The position numbers and the translations under genes are program-made. From assembly GCF_003052295.1 (NCBI RefSeq), contig NZ_QBLC01000002.1, forward strand, positions 1 through 64,000: 64,000 bases of DNA, written 5' to 3'. The notes under the pieces were generated by a model. The model worked only from the letters and a program-made list of their open reading frames with translations. It was not told where the DNA came from and searched no databases. Of the stretch, positions 44,682 through 53,771 are shown in pieces; the first letter of the stretch is position 1; each line of letters begins with the position of its first letter. This DNA comes from Trichococcus paludicola (lineage in GTDB: Bacteria > Bacillota > Bacilli > Lactobacillales > Aerococcaceae).

Positions 44682-46490
44682 TCAGATATAGTTTTCAGTC
44701 AAACGCATGAATTCTTCCACGTCTCCCGCCATGATCTCCAAACCTTGGTTCCAGAACTCCGGTTGCGTGATATCAGCACCCAGATGCTTCATCACCAGGT
44801 CTTCCGTCGTCATAGATCCGGTATCCCGCAGCAGCGAAATATAGGTTTCTTCAAAATTTCCAGTCTGCTTCAGCGATTGTGCGTAAATCCCCAGACTGAA
44901 CAGGAAGCCAAACGTGTAAGGGAAATTGTAGAATGGCACATCATCAATGAAGAAGTGTAGTTTGCTCGCCCAGAATAGGGGGTGATAGTCACTCAAAGTT
45001 TCTTGGTAAGCCTCCTTCTGGGCAGCCTCCATCAGACCGGACAAACGTTCCGCAGTGACAAAACCGTTTTTCCTTTCGGTGTAGAATGACTTTTCGAAAA
45101 GATAACGAGCATGGATATTGAGGAACATGGCCGTCGCATTTTCGAGCTTCGTATTGAGCAAGGAAATTTTTTCCTCATCGCTGTTTGCCTCTTTGACAGT
45201 AGCAGCGCTGATGATGGTTTCTGCAAAAGTCGATGCCGTTTCGGCGACGTTCATGGCGTAGCGCGTGTTGAGGTCAGGCAGGTCGCGCATCACGTGAGAA
45301 TGGAAGGCATGGCCAAGCTCATGGGCCAACGTGCTCATATCGCTTGCCGAACCTGTAAAGGTCATGAAAATCCGTGATTCTTTTGATTCCGGATAATCTT
45401 CGCAATAGCCGCCAGGTCTTTTCCCGGATCGGTTTTCGGCTTCAATCCATCGGTTCTTGACGGCATCCAAGGAAAAGTCAGCCAATTTGGGACCGAAACT
45501 GGCAAAGTGTTCGATGATGTAATCGACTGCTTCGTCGAAGCTGAAGGTTTTTGATCGGAAACTGCCGAGCGAAACAGGGGCATCGACATCATACCAAGCC
45601 AACTTATCCTTGCCCATCAGCGCGGCTTTGCGGCCCAAAAACGAAAGGAACGGCTGTTTGTTGGCGCTGATGGCTTGCCACATCGTATCCAAGGTCTCGC
45701 GTTTGATGCGGTTGTAGCGCAAAGGCTCTGCCAAGAAATCCTCATCCTGGTGCGCCTCGAAATCCGCCAAACGAAATCCTTGCAGGTGATTCAGTGTATC
45801 GGCGAATGCAGGCGCAAGGGATCTCCAAGCTTTTTCCCATTCGACAAATAGTTTTTTGCGCACGCTCGGATCAGGGTCGGCATACATCCGGTTTATCGCT
45901 TGGCCGGCGGACAGTTCACTCAAAGTTCCGTCAACCTCCTCAAAGGAAATTTTGATGAAGGATACGAGCGTGTCATAGTGCGCACTCCAACCATTGAAAC
46001 CATCGACACGCAAAGTTGCCAGCAAGGCTTCTTCCCTGTCTGATAAGAGTCGGCGGCCTTGTTGGCGCCATTCCGACAGAGCGAAAGCAAGCGGTGAAAA
46101 GGCAGGCTTTTCAATCAACAGCTCCCAATCGCTTGCTTTGACTGCGGTTATTTTTTTCTTCAGAGTCGTTTGAATAATCGTTAATTTGCTGTACAATTGA
46201 ATTATTCGCGCATGGATTGCGCTTGCATCCAAATCCGAGACATCGGCTGATTGCACACCCGTTATGAAACTGTTGCATTGCATCAAAGCTTTTGCGTAAA
46301 GTTCCTCATAATGAAGCAAATCCTGAAAAACAGGATATTCCGGTTTATCGCGTTCGGGTTCCCAAGCGTTTGCTGCGGATTCAAAATCCTTCAATCCATC
46401 TTGGATCGCCTTTATCTTTTCTTGAAGTGCGGGCGAAGAACTGCCTCCTTCAAAAAATGAGTCCAAATCCCAGGTAAGGCTATATTTCAT
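44682..46490 (-). CDS. pepF: M3 family oligoendopeptidase (PepF-like)
   Basis: A cytoplasmic zinc oligopeptidase of 602 residues that degrades medium-sized peptides, with the zinc motif HELGHAFH (about 388-395). The N-terminal half is the helical M3 cap domain. The sequence resembles the shorter M3 branch (TIGR02290) rather than Lactococcus PepF1, so the symbol is approximate. The start is the ATG at 46490 with AGAGG nine bases upstream; an ATG at 46499 abuts that site. Stand-alone gene. Confidence 0.9.
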   Translation of the reverse strand: MKYSLTWDLDSFFEGGSSSPALQEKIKAIQDGLKDFESAANAWEPERDKPEYPVFQDLLHYEELYAKALMQCNSFITGVQSADVSDLDASAIHARIIQLYSKLTIIQTTLKKKITAVKASDWELLIEKPAFSPLAFALSEWRQQGRRLLSDREEALLATLRVDGFNGWSAHYDTLVSFIKISFEEVDGTLSELSAGQAINRMYADPDPSVRKKLFVEWEKAWRSLAPAFADTLNHLQGFRLADFEAHQDEDFLAEPLRYNRIKRETLDTMWQAISANKQPFLSFLGRKAALMGKDKLAWYDVDAPVSLGSFRSKTFSFDEAVDYIIEHFASFGPKLADFSLDAVKNRWIEAENRSGKRPGGYCEDYPESKESRIFMTFTGSASDMSTLAHELGHAFHSHVMRDLPDLNTRYAMNVAETASTFAETIISAATVKEANSDEEKISLLNTKLENATAMFLNIHARYLFEKSFYTERKNGFVTAERLSGLMEAAQKEAYQETLSDYHPLFWASKLHFFIDDVPFYNFPYTFGFLFSLGIYAQSLKQTGNFEETYISLLRDTGSMTTEDLVMKHLGADITQPEFWNQGLEIMAGDVEEFMRLTENYI

Positions 46491-46599
46491 GCTTTTCATC
46501 CTCTCAGGCTGAATTGTCTAACTTAATGCCATAAATACATTATATCCATTTCCGTCAAAAATAAATAAGGAATTCTCATCAGGAAAGGAAAAAAACTAT

Positions 46600-47097
46600 A
46601 TGCAACGAGAAAAAAACAGCAATTCATACATAGTAGGCGCCATTCTGATCATGGGTTACCTCTATTACCGCGCCACCTTCCAACAAGATTTATATGCGTT
46701 GCCGAACATCATTGCGAACCTTCTGCAGGCACAACCGCTTTCCGGGTTATTCGCAACGTTCACCTTCCGATACGGGGAGCAGGTTATCAGCATGGAGGCA
46801 TTGGGCTACTTCGGCTTTCTGGGATTCTTCGGCAGCAAAATCTGGTTGTTCCTTTCCTATTCCATCCTGGCTTATCTTTGGTACGGCGGGCTTTCCGGGA
46901 AGATGCGGGATGCCTTTACGCCTTTCGTTGTGGCGCTGTTGCTTTCCGTGAGCTACGCGGCTGCGGATGAATTTCACCAGTCGTTTGTATCCCCTGCATT
47001 TGCGTTGAAGGAAGACGTCATTTTGGCAAGCATAGCAGTAATTATGGCAATAATCGCCGGTTGGTTCTTCCTGACTGCCAGAAAAGGCAGAAAGTGA
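46600..47097 (+). CDS. VanZ family membrane protein
   Basis: A 165-residue protein with about four membrane segments and the VanZ-family signature ADEFHQSFVSPAFALKEDVILAS near the C-terminus. VanZ of enterococci gives low-level teicoplanin resistance, but chromosomal VanZ-like proteins usually have no defined role, and nothing here indicates glycopeptide resistance. The ribosome site is AGGAAAGG. Single gene. Confidence 0.82.
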   Translation: MQREKNSNSYIVGAILIMGYLYYRATFQQDLYALPNIIANLLQAQPLSGLFATFTFRYGEQVISMEALGYFGFLGFFGSKIWLFLSYSILAYLWYGGLSGKMRDAFTPFVVALLLSVSYAAADEFHQSFVSPAFALKEDVILASIAVIMAIIAGWFFLTARKGRK

Positions 47098-47163
47098 ATT
47101 GCCATAAGCGGTTACTTTTGATAAAATGATTGAGTAAATTAATAGATGAGAAGAGGGATCTGA

Positions 47164-47901
47164 ATGTCAGGACATTCAAAATGGAGTAAAATCAAAGGCG
47201 CAAAAGGCGCTGCGGATCAAAAACGAGGTAAAATTTTCCAGAGATTATCGAAAGAAATATATATGGCTGCAAAAAACAGCGGTCCGGATCCCTCATCTAA
47301 CCCGAGCCTGCGCTTGATGATCGATAAAGCGAAAGCAGCGAACATGCCGAACGACAACATCACCCGCGCCATCAAAAAAGCTACATCTGCTGGAGAAGGC
47401 GAAAACTATGAAGAAATCACTTACGAAGGTTACGGCCCGAACGGTGTGGCTGTCTTGGTCCATGCTTTGACAGATAACCGCAACCGTACCGCCACAAACA
47501 TCAGAGTCGCTTTCAACAGAAATGGAGGGGCTTTGGGCGAATCCGGTTCAGTGAGCTACATGTTCGACCGCAAAGGCTATATCGCGATTGAGCGTGAAGA
47601 CTTGGAAGTGGATGAAGACACGATGTTGATGAGTGTGTTGGAAGCTGGTGGGGAAGAGTTGCAGACAAGCGATGAAGTATTCGAGATCTACACAGATCCT
47701 ACCGATTTTGATGCCGTTTCCGAAGCTTTGAAGGCAGAAGGCTACGTGCTGGCTGAAGCGGAAGTCACGATGGTTCCGCAAACTTTGTCGACAATCGCTG
47801 AGGACAAAGAAATCCAATTCAGAACGATGCTGGAAAAACTGGACGAAGACGATGATGTCTCCGAAGTATTCCACAATGCTGATCTGGACGAAGAAGAATA
47901 A
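47164..47901 (+). CDS. YebC/PmpR family protein
   Basis: A 245-residue protein of the YebC/PmpR/TACO1 family beginning [21 protein letters not shown]. Members were annotated as transcriptional regulators; recent work implicates several, including Bacillus YebC, in translation of proline stretches. Typical segments are [16 protein letters not shown] and [12 protein letters not shown]. The C-terminus is highly acidic ([18 protein letters not shown]). The ribosome site is GAGGGAT. Monocistronic. Confidence 0.93.
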   Translation: MSGHSKWSKIKGAKGAADQKRGKIFQRLSKEIYMAAKNSGPDPSSNPSLRLMIDKAKAANMPNDNITRAIKKATSAGEGENYEEITYEGYGPNGVAVLVHALTDNRNRTATNIRVAFNRNGGALGESGSVSYMFDRKGYIAIEREDLEVDEDTMLMSVLEAGGEELQTSDEVFEIYTDPTDFDAVSEALKAEGYVLAEAEVTMVPQTLSTIAEDKEIQFRTMLEKLDEDDDVSEVFHNADLDEEE

Positions 47902-47917
47902 CATTTTTCAGATAATC

Positions 47918-47968
47918 AAAACCGGTTACCTACCTTGTCGATAGACAGTGGTGGGCAATCGGTTTTTT
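47918..47968 (+). terminator. Terminator after yebC-like gene
   Basis: AAAACCGgTTacCcACC-type arm pairs with GTGGGCAATCGGTTTT, with a loop containing a minor stem, followed by T7. Confidence 0.7.
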
Positions 47969-48010
47969 TGGATTCGGCCTGTCCGCTGGGCGACAACCCC
48001 GTTCCTGCAA

Positions 48011-48039
48011 TCGCTTTCTTCGGAGCCTTGTAGTATAAT
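48011..48039 (+). promoter_or_regulatory. Promoter of the PfpI-like gene
   Basis: Consensus TATAAT (48034-48039) has a weak -35 TCGCTT (48011-48016) 17 bp upstream. This implies a leader of about 100 nt. Confidence 0.5.
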
Positions 48040-48143
48040 TTAGTTAGCCGAAGTCGATTTTTCCAAGGACTTTTCGAACAAGGCTCTTAAAGAGAAGCTA
48101 TCATTATCCGATCGGGATAAACAACGAATGGGGGAACAGCAGT

Positions 48144-48653
48144 ATGGCAAAAATAATATTTGTGATTGCACCTGAAGATTTCCGCGATGAAGAGTTATTC
48201 ATGACCCAGGAAGAAGTTGCAAAATGCGGACATGAGATGTGGATCGCCAGCCACAAGACCGGGACCTGTATCGGTGTGCATGGCGGAATTGCGCAGTCGG
48301 ATCTGTTGGTTGAGGATGTCGACACGAACAGTTTTGATGGTGTTGTGTTCGTTGGAGGCAAGGGAAGCCGCGTTTTCTTCGACGATCCGCATGCTTGGAT
48401 GCTGGCACAGGCGATGCATGGGCAAGGCAAAATGGTTGCGGCCATATGCATCGCGCCGGTCATCTTAGCGAATGCCGGTTTGCTGAAGAAGAAAAATGCG
48501 ACTGTTTTCGAATCCGAGGTTCCGGCTATCGAAGCCAAAGGGGCTATTTATACTGAGGTTGGTGTGACAGTCGACGGCAATCTCATTACAGCAAGCGGTC
48601 CGGATAAAGCAAAACAATTTGGATTAGAAATTTGCAACTATTTGGCGGGATAA
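48144..48653 (+). CDS. DJ-1/PfpI family protein
   Basis: A 169-residue single-domain protein of the DJ-1/PfpI superfamily. The nucleophile-elbow Cys is C102 in AAICIAP, with the glutamate-containing DFRDEE near the N-terminus (E16/E17). Members act as proteases, glyoxalases or protein deglycases, or as stress sensors; which applies here cannot be told. The ribosome site is ATGGGGGAA. It may be co-transcribed with the small coiled-coil gene 45 bases downstream. Confidence 0.87.
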   Translation: MAKIIFVIAPEDFRDEELFMTQEEVAKCGHEMWIASHKTGTCIGVHGGIAQSDLLVEDVDTNSFDGVVFVGGKGSRVFFDDPHAWMLAQAMHGQGKMVAAICIAPVILANAGLLKKKNATVFESEVPAIEAKGAIYTEVGVTVDGNLITASGPDKAKQFGLEICNYLAG

Positions 48654-48698
48654 ATCGGAAGAACGGCTGTTTTTGAGGAATTGGAGGCGGCAAAGGAT

Positions 48699-48995
48699 AT
48701 GGAAGAGTTGAAAACCAGAATCGAGCTGTTGAAGGGACAGGATCCCGTCAAAATGCAGGACCTGGAAAGGAAGTACGGATTACTGAGGTTCGAGCTGCTG
48801 GAAGCGAAGAAAGCAGTGGAACTGCATGAAATCGCCCTAGCGGATTTGAAAGGCGAATGGATCAAAGACAATTCGGATAAGAACCTTGCCGTTATGCGCG
48901 AGGAAGAACAGAACCTGAAGATTGCCAGATTGAGCTACAACGCCGCAGTGGAGAAGATGGACATCATGAAGACCGTCGTTTTTCTGCTTTCTTGA
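48699..48995 (+). CDS. Small coiled-coil protein of unknown function
   Basis: Not recognised. The roughly 98-residue, highly charged product (MEELKTRIELLKGQDPVKMQ start) is heptad-like over most of its length and ends with a short hydrophobic tail (TVVFLLS). No signal peptide. The start is the ATG at 48699 with GGAGG eleven bases upstream and AAAGGAT just before it; a TTG at 48681 is possible. It lies downstream of the PfpI-like gene on the same strand, with no terminator between. Confidence 0.65.
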   Translation: MEELKTRIELLKGQDPVKMQDLERKYGLLRFELLEAKKAVELHEIALADLKGEWIKDNSDKNLAVMREEEQNLKIARLSYNAAVEKMDIMKTVVFLLS

Positions 48996-49025
48996 ATGGG
49001 TAATTTTTACAAATAAGATAGCGTT

Positions 49026-49086
49026 CATAACGAAAAAGACCGGCAAGGACATTTTAAATGGTCCCTTTCCGGTCTTTTTCGTTATG
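49026..49086. terminator. Bidirectional terminator, coiled-coil gene / YitT gene
   Basis: An 18-bp perfect stem (CATAACGAAAAAGACCGG with its complement) has an inner GGAC/GTCC hairpin and lies between convergent genes. Confidence 0.9.
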
Positions 49087-49100
49087 CAGTCGTTTTGTGA

Positions 49101-49991
49101 TCATTCCGACTGTTCGTCGATGAAATCGTTGATTTTTTGCTGATACTGCTCATCCGAAATCAGATAAGAGAATCCTTCGCCGATGACGCTTTGGGCTTCG
49201 CTGATGGTGAAGAAAGCCTTCGGATCGATGGCTGTCACAATCCGGTTCAGCGGCATCAATTGCTGTCTGTTGACGACAATCAGGATGACCTTCTTCTGGC
49301 TTTTGGAGTAATAGCCTTCGCCTGCTAAAAAGGTCATTCCACGGCCGATCTTTTTATCGATTGCCTCCGCGATTTCCTGATGCCGCTCCGAGATGATCAG
49401 GACTTGTTTCTTCGGATTGAACCCTTCCAGGATGAAATCCAGCACTTTCGTTTGCACATAGAGATGCACGACAGTCAAAACGACATTCTCAAGGCCGATT
49501 ACGAAGATGGAAGGTCCGACCACAAACAGGTCCAATATGACCAGTGCGACACTGGTGCTCCAGCCGAGATATTTATTGAAAATCAAGGCGATGATATCGG
49601 TCCCGGCCGTGGAACCTCCCGCTTGCATCACGAGGCCCAGTCCTGTGCCGACCAAAAATCCGGAGCAGAGCGGCGCCAAAATGATAGTTTCCATAGGATA
49701 GCGCCAAGCCGCCGTCAGATAGAGAAACACCGACATCAGCAGCGTGGCCAAAAGCGTCAGTCTCATGGTCGATTTTTCCAAAAAACGGAATCCGATGACA
49801 AGGATGATGGCGTTCAATAGGAAACTCGTGATGGCTACCGGGATATCCATCGTATAGAAGGCCAACAAACTAATGCCGGTCACACCGCCTTCACCAAGAT
49901 GGTTCGCAACGGAAAACATATTGATGCCCAACGCGAACAGAAATGTTCCGATTGCAATCAAAAAAATCGATCCAGTAACGTTCTTTTTCAA
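49101..49991 (-). CDS. YitT family membrane protein
   Basis: A 297-residue protein with five or six membrane spans in the DUF161 region (about 10-205), then a cytoplasmic DUF2179 domain. Typical YitT segments are GINMFSVANHLGEGGVTGI and GLVMQAGGSTAGTDIIALI. Function is unresolved; some relatives move small molecules. The start is assigned to the TTG at 49991 because GGGAGGTG lies seven bases upstream and it gives the standard family length. An ATG at 50054 adds 21 residues without conservation. Single gene. Confidence 0.87.
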   Translation of the reverse strand: MKKNVTGSIFLIAIGTFLFALGINMFSVANHLGEGGVTGISLLAFYTMDIPVAITSFLLNAIILVIGFRFLEKSTMRLTLLATLLMSVFLYLTAAWRYPMETIILAPLCSGFLVGTGLGLVMQAGGSTAGTDIIALIFNKYLGWSTSVALVILDLFVVGPSIFVIGLENVVLTVVHLYVQTKVLDFILEGFNPKKQVLIISERHQEIAEAIDKKIGRGMTFLAGEGYYSKSQKKVILIVVNRQQLMPLNRIVTAIDPKAFFTISEAQSVIGEGFSYLISDEQYQQKINDFIDEQSE

Positions 49992-50158
49992 ACAATTCAC
50001 CTCCCTTGCATTGAGTGGTCCCTTCAAGTATCTGCGTATGAGACCGCTGTTCACGCCAATATAACATATTTTATACTAAGTTTCCTGTCCGATAAAGAGC
50101 GGACTCGAGGATTTTGCAGAAGCTATAAGTGACGGCAAAATAGAAATGAGGTGATGAT

Positions 50159-51202
50159 ATGGAAGAAAAAGCAGAGAGCCTGTTGGCCGATGCGATGCGG
50201 CTGGGTGTTTCCGACATCCATCTGCTCCCTTATGAAGACCACTATGAACTCTTTTTCCGCGTGAGCACCGGATTATCGAAAGTATCGGTGTATTCCATCG
50301 AAAAGGGTGAACGATTGATTTCTTATTTCAAATTCCTTTCGAACATGAATGTGGGCGAAAGGCGGAAACCCCAATCCGGTGCAGTCAGGTACCGGCTGAA
50401 CGGCAAAAAAATTGAACTGAGGCTGTCCACCATCGCCAATTTCCGCTACCAAGAGTCGCTTGTGATCCGCATGCTGTATGCCAATCCGGGTTCAGATCCG
50501 GGTTTACACGCATTTTTCCCGGCCCAGGAGGCTGAGTTGCTCGAATTGTTGGACCACAAGAGCGGGCTGGTACTGTTTTCGGGACCCACCGGATCCGGAA
50601 AAACGACCACCATCTATCATTTGCTGCGCAGGAAATACGCCGATGAACCGCTGCAGATCATTACGATGGAAGATCCGGTCGAAATTGAAGAACCGCTGTT
50701 TCTGCAGGCGGAAGTGAACGAAGCTGCGGGCATCACATACGACTTGCTCATCCGCCAATGCCTGCGCCATCATCCGGACATACTTGTCATAGGCGAAATC
50801 CGGGATGAGGAAACAGCCAAAATGGTTGTGAGAAGCGCATTGACTGGGCACTTGGTGATCGCAACGATTCATGCCAAAGAGTCGTTCGGGGTATTGGAAA
50901 GGCTGCGGGAACTGGCGATTTCTTCCGAACAAATGAAGCAGACGCTGCTTGCTGTCGTCTCCCAACGTCTGATTGCAAAATATTGTCCGTTATGCTGCGG
51001 TAAGTGCACGATTCACTGTTCCCATTATCAGGTAAATGAAAAATCGGCTGCCATCTACGAAATATTGGCAGGCAACCAACTGCAGAATCATCTGCAGAAC
51101 AAGGAGGATGGAAAGCGGTTTGTCACACTGAATGATAAATTGCGCAAAGCCTATGCATGTGGATACATTACGGAAAAGAATTACCTGGAGAATATCGTCT
51201 GA
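50159..51202 (+). CDS. comGA: Competence ATPase ComGA
   Basis: The GspE/PilB-like ATPase that powers assembly of the competence pseudopilus. It has 347 residues. Walker A GPTGSGKTT lies at about 142-150, TMEDPVEIEE is the Asp-box, and GEIRDEETA the Walker B region, with HIHAKE-like TIHAKES following. A Cys cluster near 275-287 (CPLCCGKCTIHC) could bind metal. It is first of seven genes, comGA to comGG, all overlapping or tightly spaced. Expression in relatives depends on ComX/ComK-type regulators; no such site was identified here. The ribosome site is a modest GAGGTGATG. Confidence 0.95.
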   Translation: MEEKAESLLADAMRLGVSDIHLLPYEDHYELFFRVSTGLSKVSVYSIEKGERLISYFKFLSNMNVGERRKPQSGAVRYRLNGKKIELRLSTIANFRYQESLVIRMLYANPGSDPGLHAFFPAQEAELLELLDHKSGLVLFSGPTGSGKTTTIYHLLRRKYADEPLQIITMEDPVEIEEPLFLQAEVNEAAGITYDLLIRQCLRHHPDILVIGEIRDEETAKMVVRSALTGHLVIATIHAKESFGVLERLRELAISSEQMKQTLLAVVSQRLIAKYCPLCCGKCTIHCSHYQVNEKSAAIYEILAGNQLQNHLQNKEDGKRFVTLNDKLRKAYACGYITEKNYLENIV

Positions 51203-52226
51203 AAAACGTTGGCAGGCAAAAGAGCAGGCTTATTTTCTGAGGCGCTTGGGTGAATTGCTGAAGGAAGGCTTTTCGTTGTCCGAAGGGCTTGCTTTTCTGA
51301 AGATGATGCAGCCGAAGCGCGTGGATGATATCCAGCGCATGCTGGCCAAACTGGAAACAGGCATCAATCTTGCGGACGCATTGGCTGGATGCGGCTTTTC
51401 GGAGCAGGTGGTTTCGCAGCTGCGGCTTTCATTCCTTCACGGGAAATTGACGGAAACTTTGCTGTTTTGTTCAGACTTCCTGACGGAAAAGGACAAACAG
51501 CTGCATAAGCTCAGAAAAGTCTTGATCTACCCGTTGTTTTTGCTGGTGTTCGCGAACGGGATGCTGATTGCAATCAGGCAGGTCCTGCTTCCCAGTTTAG
51601 AAACGATGCTGGTGCCCTCGGAGCAAGGTTCCGGCGTGATGGTCCGCATCATTTTGATTTACCTGGAGAACCTGCCGCTCATCATATTGGGAAATTTAGC
51701 CTTAGGCGCCAGTTTGTTCCTGTTGGCAAAAAGTTATTTGAAGAAGAAGTCAGCTTTTCAAAAGTCGTTGTTGTTCTGCAGGATTCCGCTCTTCAGCAAA
51801 TGGGTCCAGCTCTACTATTCCTTTTTCTTCAGTCGCGAATACGCTTATTTCTTCCGCAACGGTATGCAGTTGAACCAAATCGTTTCGTTGATGCGCGGCG
51901 ATGAAGGGACTGCCTGGATGAAGGAAATATCCGGATTGGTGGAGGAAGGGCTGATGCAAGGCGACAGCCTGACGACTATCATCACGCGTTATCCCATCTT
52001 CAAAGAGGAGATGGGCTGGATCATCTATCACGGCGAGCTCACTAGTCAATTGCCGATCAAGTTGAGTATGTACAGCGAAGAATGTTTCCGGCTGCTGATC
52101 GCGGACATCGAACAGAAAATCGGCTGGCTGCAGCCCATATTATTTCTCATGGTGGCCGTTATCGTGATGGCGATTTATCTAATATTGTTGATGCCGATGC
52201 TAAGCTCATTAGGAGGAATGTATTAA
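51132..52226 (+). CDS. comGB: Competence membrane protein ComGB
   Basis: A GspF/PilC-like polytopic protein that anchors the pseudopilus machinery. It shows the duplicated helical domains (EQAYFLRRLGELLKEGFSLSEGL, later FSREYAYFFRNG) and three membrane segments. The start is uncertain: the open frame begins with an ATG at 51132, overlapping comGA by 70 bases without its own ribosome site. A short in-frame reading unit (ATG at 51108 behind AAGGAGG, seven codons) ends directly at that ATG, suggesting re-initiation. The conserved homology begins near residue 24. Confidence 0.9.
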   Translation: MINCAKPMHVDTLRKRITWRISSEKRWQAKEQAYFLRRLGELLKEGFSLSEGLAFLKMMQPKRVDDIQRMLAKLETGINLADALAGCGFSEQVVSQLRLSFLHGKLTETLLFCSDFLTEKDKQLHKLRKVLIYPLFLLVFANGMLIAIRQVLLPSLETMLVPSEQGSGVMVRIILIYLENLPLIILGNLALGASLFLLAKSYLKKKSAFQKSLLFCRIPLFSKWVQLYYSFFFSREYAYFFRNGMQLNQIVSLMRGDEGTAWMKEISGLVEEGLMQGDSLTTIITRYPIFKEEMGWIIYHGELTSQLPIKLSMYSEECFRLLIADIEQKIGWLQPILFLMVAVIVMAIYLILLMPMLSSLGGMY

Positions 52227-52561
52227 TGAAATCGATCAAAAAAACACTGAAAAATAAAGAAGCCTTTACTCTTATGGAAATGGTCCTGGTTCTATTCATC
52301 ATCTCTGTGCTGATGCTGATGATTATCCCGAACGTGGCGAACACGAAGAAAAGCGTCGAGACTAAAGGCACGGACGCTCTGGCGGTCGTCGTGCAGACGC
52401 AGGCCAACATGTACGAATTGGATACGGGGACAGAGGCGGCGAGTTTCACTGAATTGAATTCGAAAGGGTACATCAGTGCGAAACAAATGAACGAAGCGAG
52501 CGCCAAACTGACGATAACCGCCGGCGAAGTGGTACCAATCGTAACAGAAGACACGCCGTGA
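52226..52561 (+). CDS. comGC: Major pseudopilin ComGC
   Basis: The major pilin of the competence pilus, 111 residues. The basic leader (KKTLKNKEA) ends at an Ala instead of the usual Gly before FTLMEM, the type IV prepilin signature with Glu at +5. The hydrophobic assembly helix (VLVLFIISVLMLMII) follows. The processing peptidase (ComC) is not in this window. Start is ATG overlapping the comGB stop by one base, with AGGAGG nine bases upstream, a good ribosome site. Confidence 0.93.
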   Translation: MKSIKKTLKNKEAFTLMEMVLVLFIISVLMLMIIPNVANTKKSVETKGTDALAVVVQTQANMYELDTGTEAASFTELNSKGYISAKQMNEASAKLTITAGEVVPIVTEDTP

Positions 52562-52575
52562 TGACGAGTTGAACG

Positions 52576-53019
52576 ATGCATAAGGACGGGTTCACTTTGT
52601 TTGAAAGTTTATTGGTGCTGATGATCGCATCCATGATTCTACTGCTGAGTCCGCAATTGGAAACCGCGACGGATGAATTCGCGTTCAATCTTTTTTTGGA
52701 CGATTTTCTGACGGAGCTGCACACGGCTCAGTGTTATGCGATCATCACCGGGAACGGCGTCAATATGGATGTCGTGCGTCCGATTGGGGCAACGCATTAC
52801 GCTGTTTTCAAAGACGGGGCCGGATCGGATCGTTACATCAACCGCAAGCTGCTGTTGCCTGAAGGATCAAGAGTGATTCAAGGCTACACCGGGTTCATCA
52901 AAGGGGGCAGCGGGTATCTGCAGCCTAACACCATCATCATGGAAACGGCCCGACATCGTTATTCCATCACAATCCAATTGGGGAGCGGTCGTTATGAAGT
53001 CAACAAAGCTAAACGATAA
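52576..53019 (+). CDS. comGD: Minor pseudopilin ComGD
   Basis: A minor pilin of 147 residues with the standard prepilin motif GFTLFES (Glu +5) after a very short four-residue leader, then a hydrophobic helix. The ribosome site is poor (GAGTTGAACG), consistent with coupling to comGC 14 bases upstream. Confidence 0.88.
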   Translation: MHKDGFTLFESLLVLMIASMILLLSPQLETATDEFAFNLFLDDFLTELHTAQCYAIITGNGVNMDVVRPIGATHYAVFKDGAGSDRYINRKLLLPEGSRVIQGYTGFIKGGSGYLQPNTIIMETARHRYSITIQLGSGRYEVNKAKR

Positions 53020-53335
53020 CAGCGGTTATATGCTTTTCGAAAGTCTGATTGCCTTGGCTATGGTCAGCATCTCGCTCTATGTGCTGCTTCCACATTCCGT
53101 TCAATTTTTCACGAATTTAAAAGCGGCGGGAACCGAAGTTGCCTATTGGCGGGTCGCGCAGGACCAGATGCAGGTCATCGCCAAGGGAGGCAGCCCAATC
53201 GGAAGTCAGACTTCCGGAGGGATGCTCTTCACGGCTACTTGGAATCCGGAAACCGCGAAGCTTATAGTGAGCGGGGGTGATGGGACAGAAAGGGTGACGG
53301 TGCGTGCCGAAGAAATCCAAGCGGAAAGTCCATAA
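52994..53335 (+). CDS. comGE: Minor pseudopilin ComGE
   Basis: A 113-residue pilin-like protein. The prepilin signature is SGYMLFESLIAL (divergent but with Gly -1 and Glu +5), followed by a membrane helix. It overlaps comGD by 26 bases. The ribosome site GGGGAG lies inside comGD. Confidence 0.85.
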   Translation: MKSTKLNDNSGYMLFESLIALAMVSISLYVLLPHSVQFFTNLKAAGTEVAYWRVAQDQMQVIAKGGSPIGSQTSGGMLFTATWNPETAKLIVSGGDGTERVTVRAEEIQAESP

Positions 53336-53771
53336 ACAATCGCAAGCCGGATTCACTTTGTTGGAAGCGGCGTTTGCACTGACAGTCAATACGATGGTGC
53401 TCCTGCTGATGATGGGAGGCATGGAGGTGATCCGCACTGCGAATATCCAGATGGAGAAGACCCAGGAGGCGGAATGGCATCTTTTCCTGATTCAACTCGA
53501 GCATGAGTTGGAGGATGAGTTGCTGGTGCAAAAGACCAGCACGACCATCCGCACCAAATCGAAAAATCCGGCCGATACGGCTGCCTACACCTATGAATTC
53601 CGAATCAATAAAGTCCTCCGTTACAAAAATGGGGAAGGCTATCATCCGATGTTGCTGCATGTCAAAGCGCTGAAATATGAGGTGACCAATGAAGGGATTT
53701 CTATCCAGGCTACGCTTTCGGACAACCAGATGCGCAGAGCGCATCTCATCTTACCGAAGGTACCCATTTAA
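53304..53771 (+). CDS. comGF: Minor pseudopilin ComGF
   Basis: A 155-residue pilin-like protein with the prepilin signature AGFTLLEAAFAL and a hydrophobic helix; the rest shows typical ComGF spacing. The start is GTG at 53304 with AAAGGGTG seven bases upstream, overlapping comGE by 32 bases. Confidence 0.85.
   Translation: MPKKSKRKVHKQSQAGFTLLEAAFALTVNTMVLLLMMGGMEVIRTANIQMEKTQEAEWHLFLIQLEHELEDELLVQKTSTTIRTKSKNPADTAAYTYEFRINKVLRYKNGEGYHPMLLHVKALKYEVTNEGISIQATLSDNQMRRAHLILPKVPI

Noticed and set aside
46600-47097. Glycopeptide-resistance locus, because of a VanZ-like gene
   Set aside because: Only a generic VanZ-domain protein is present; there are no vanHAX-type ligase or dehydrogenase genes.
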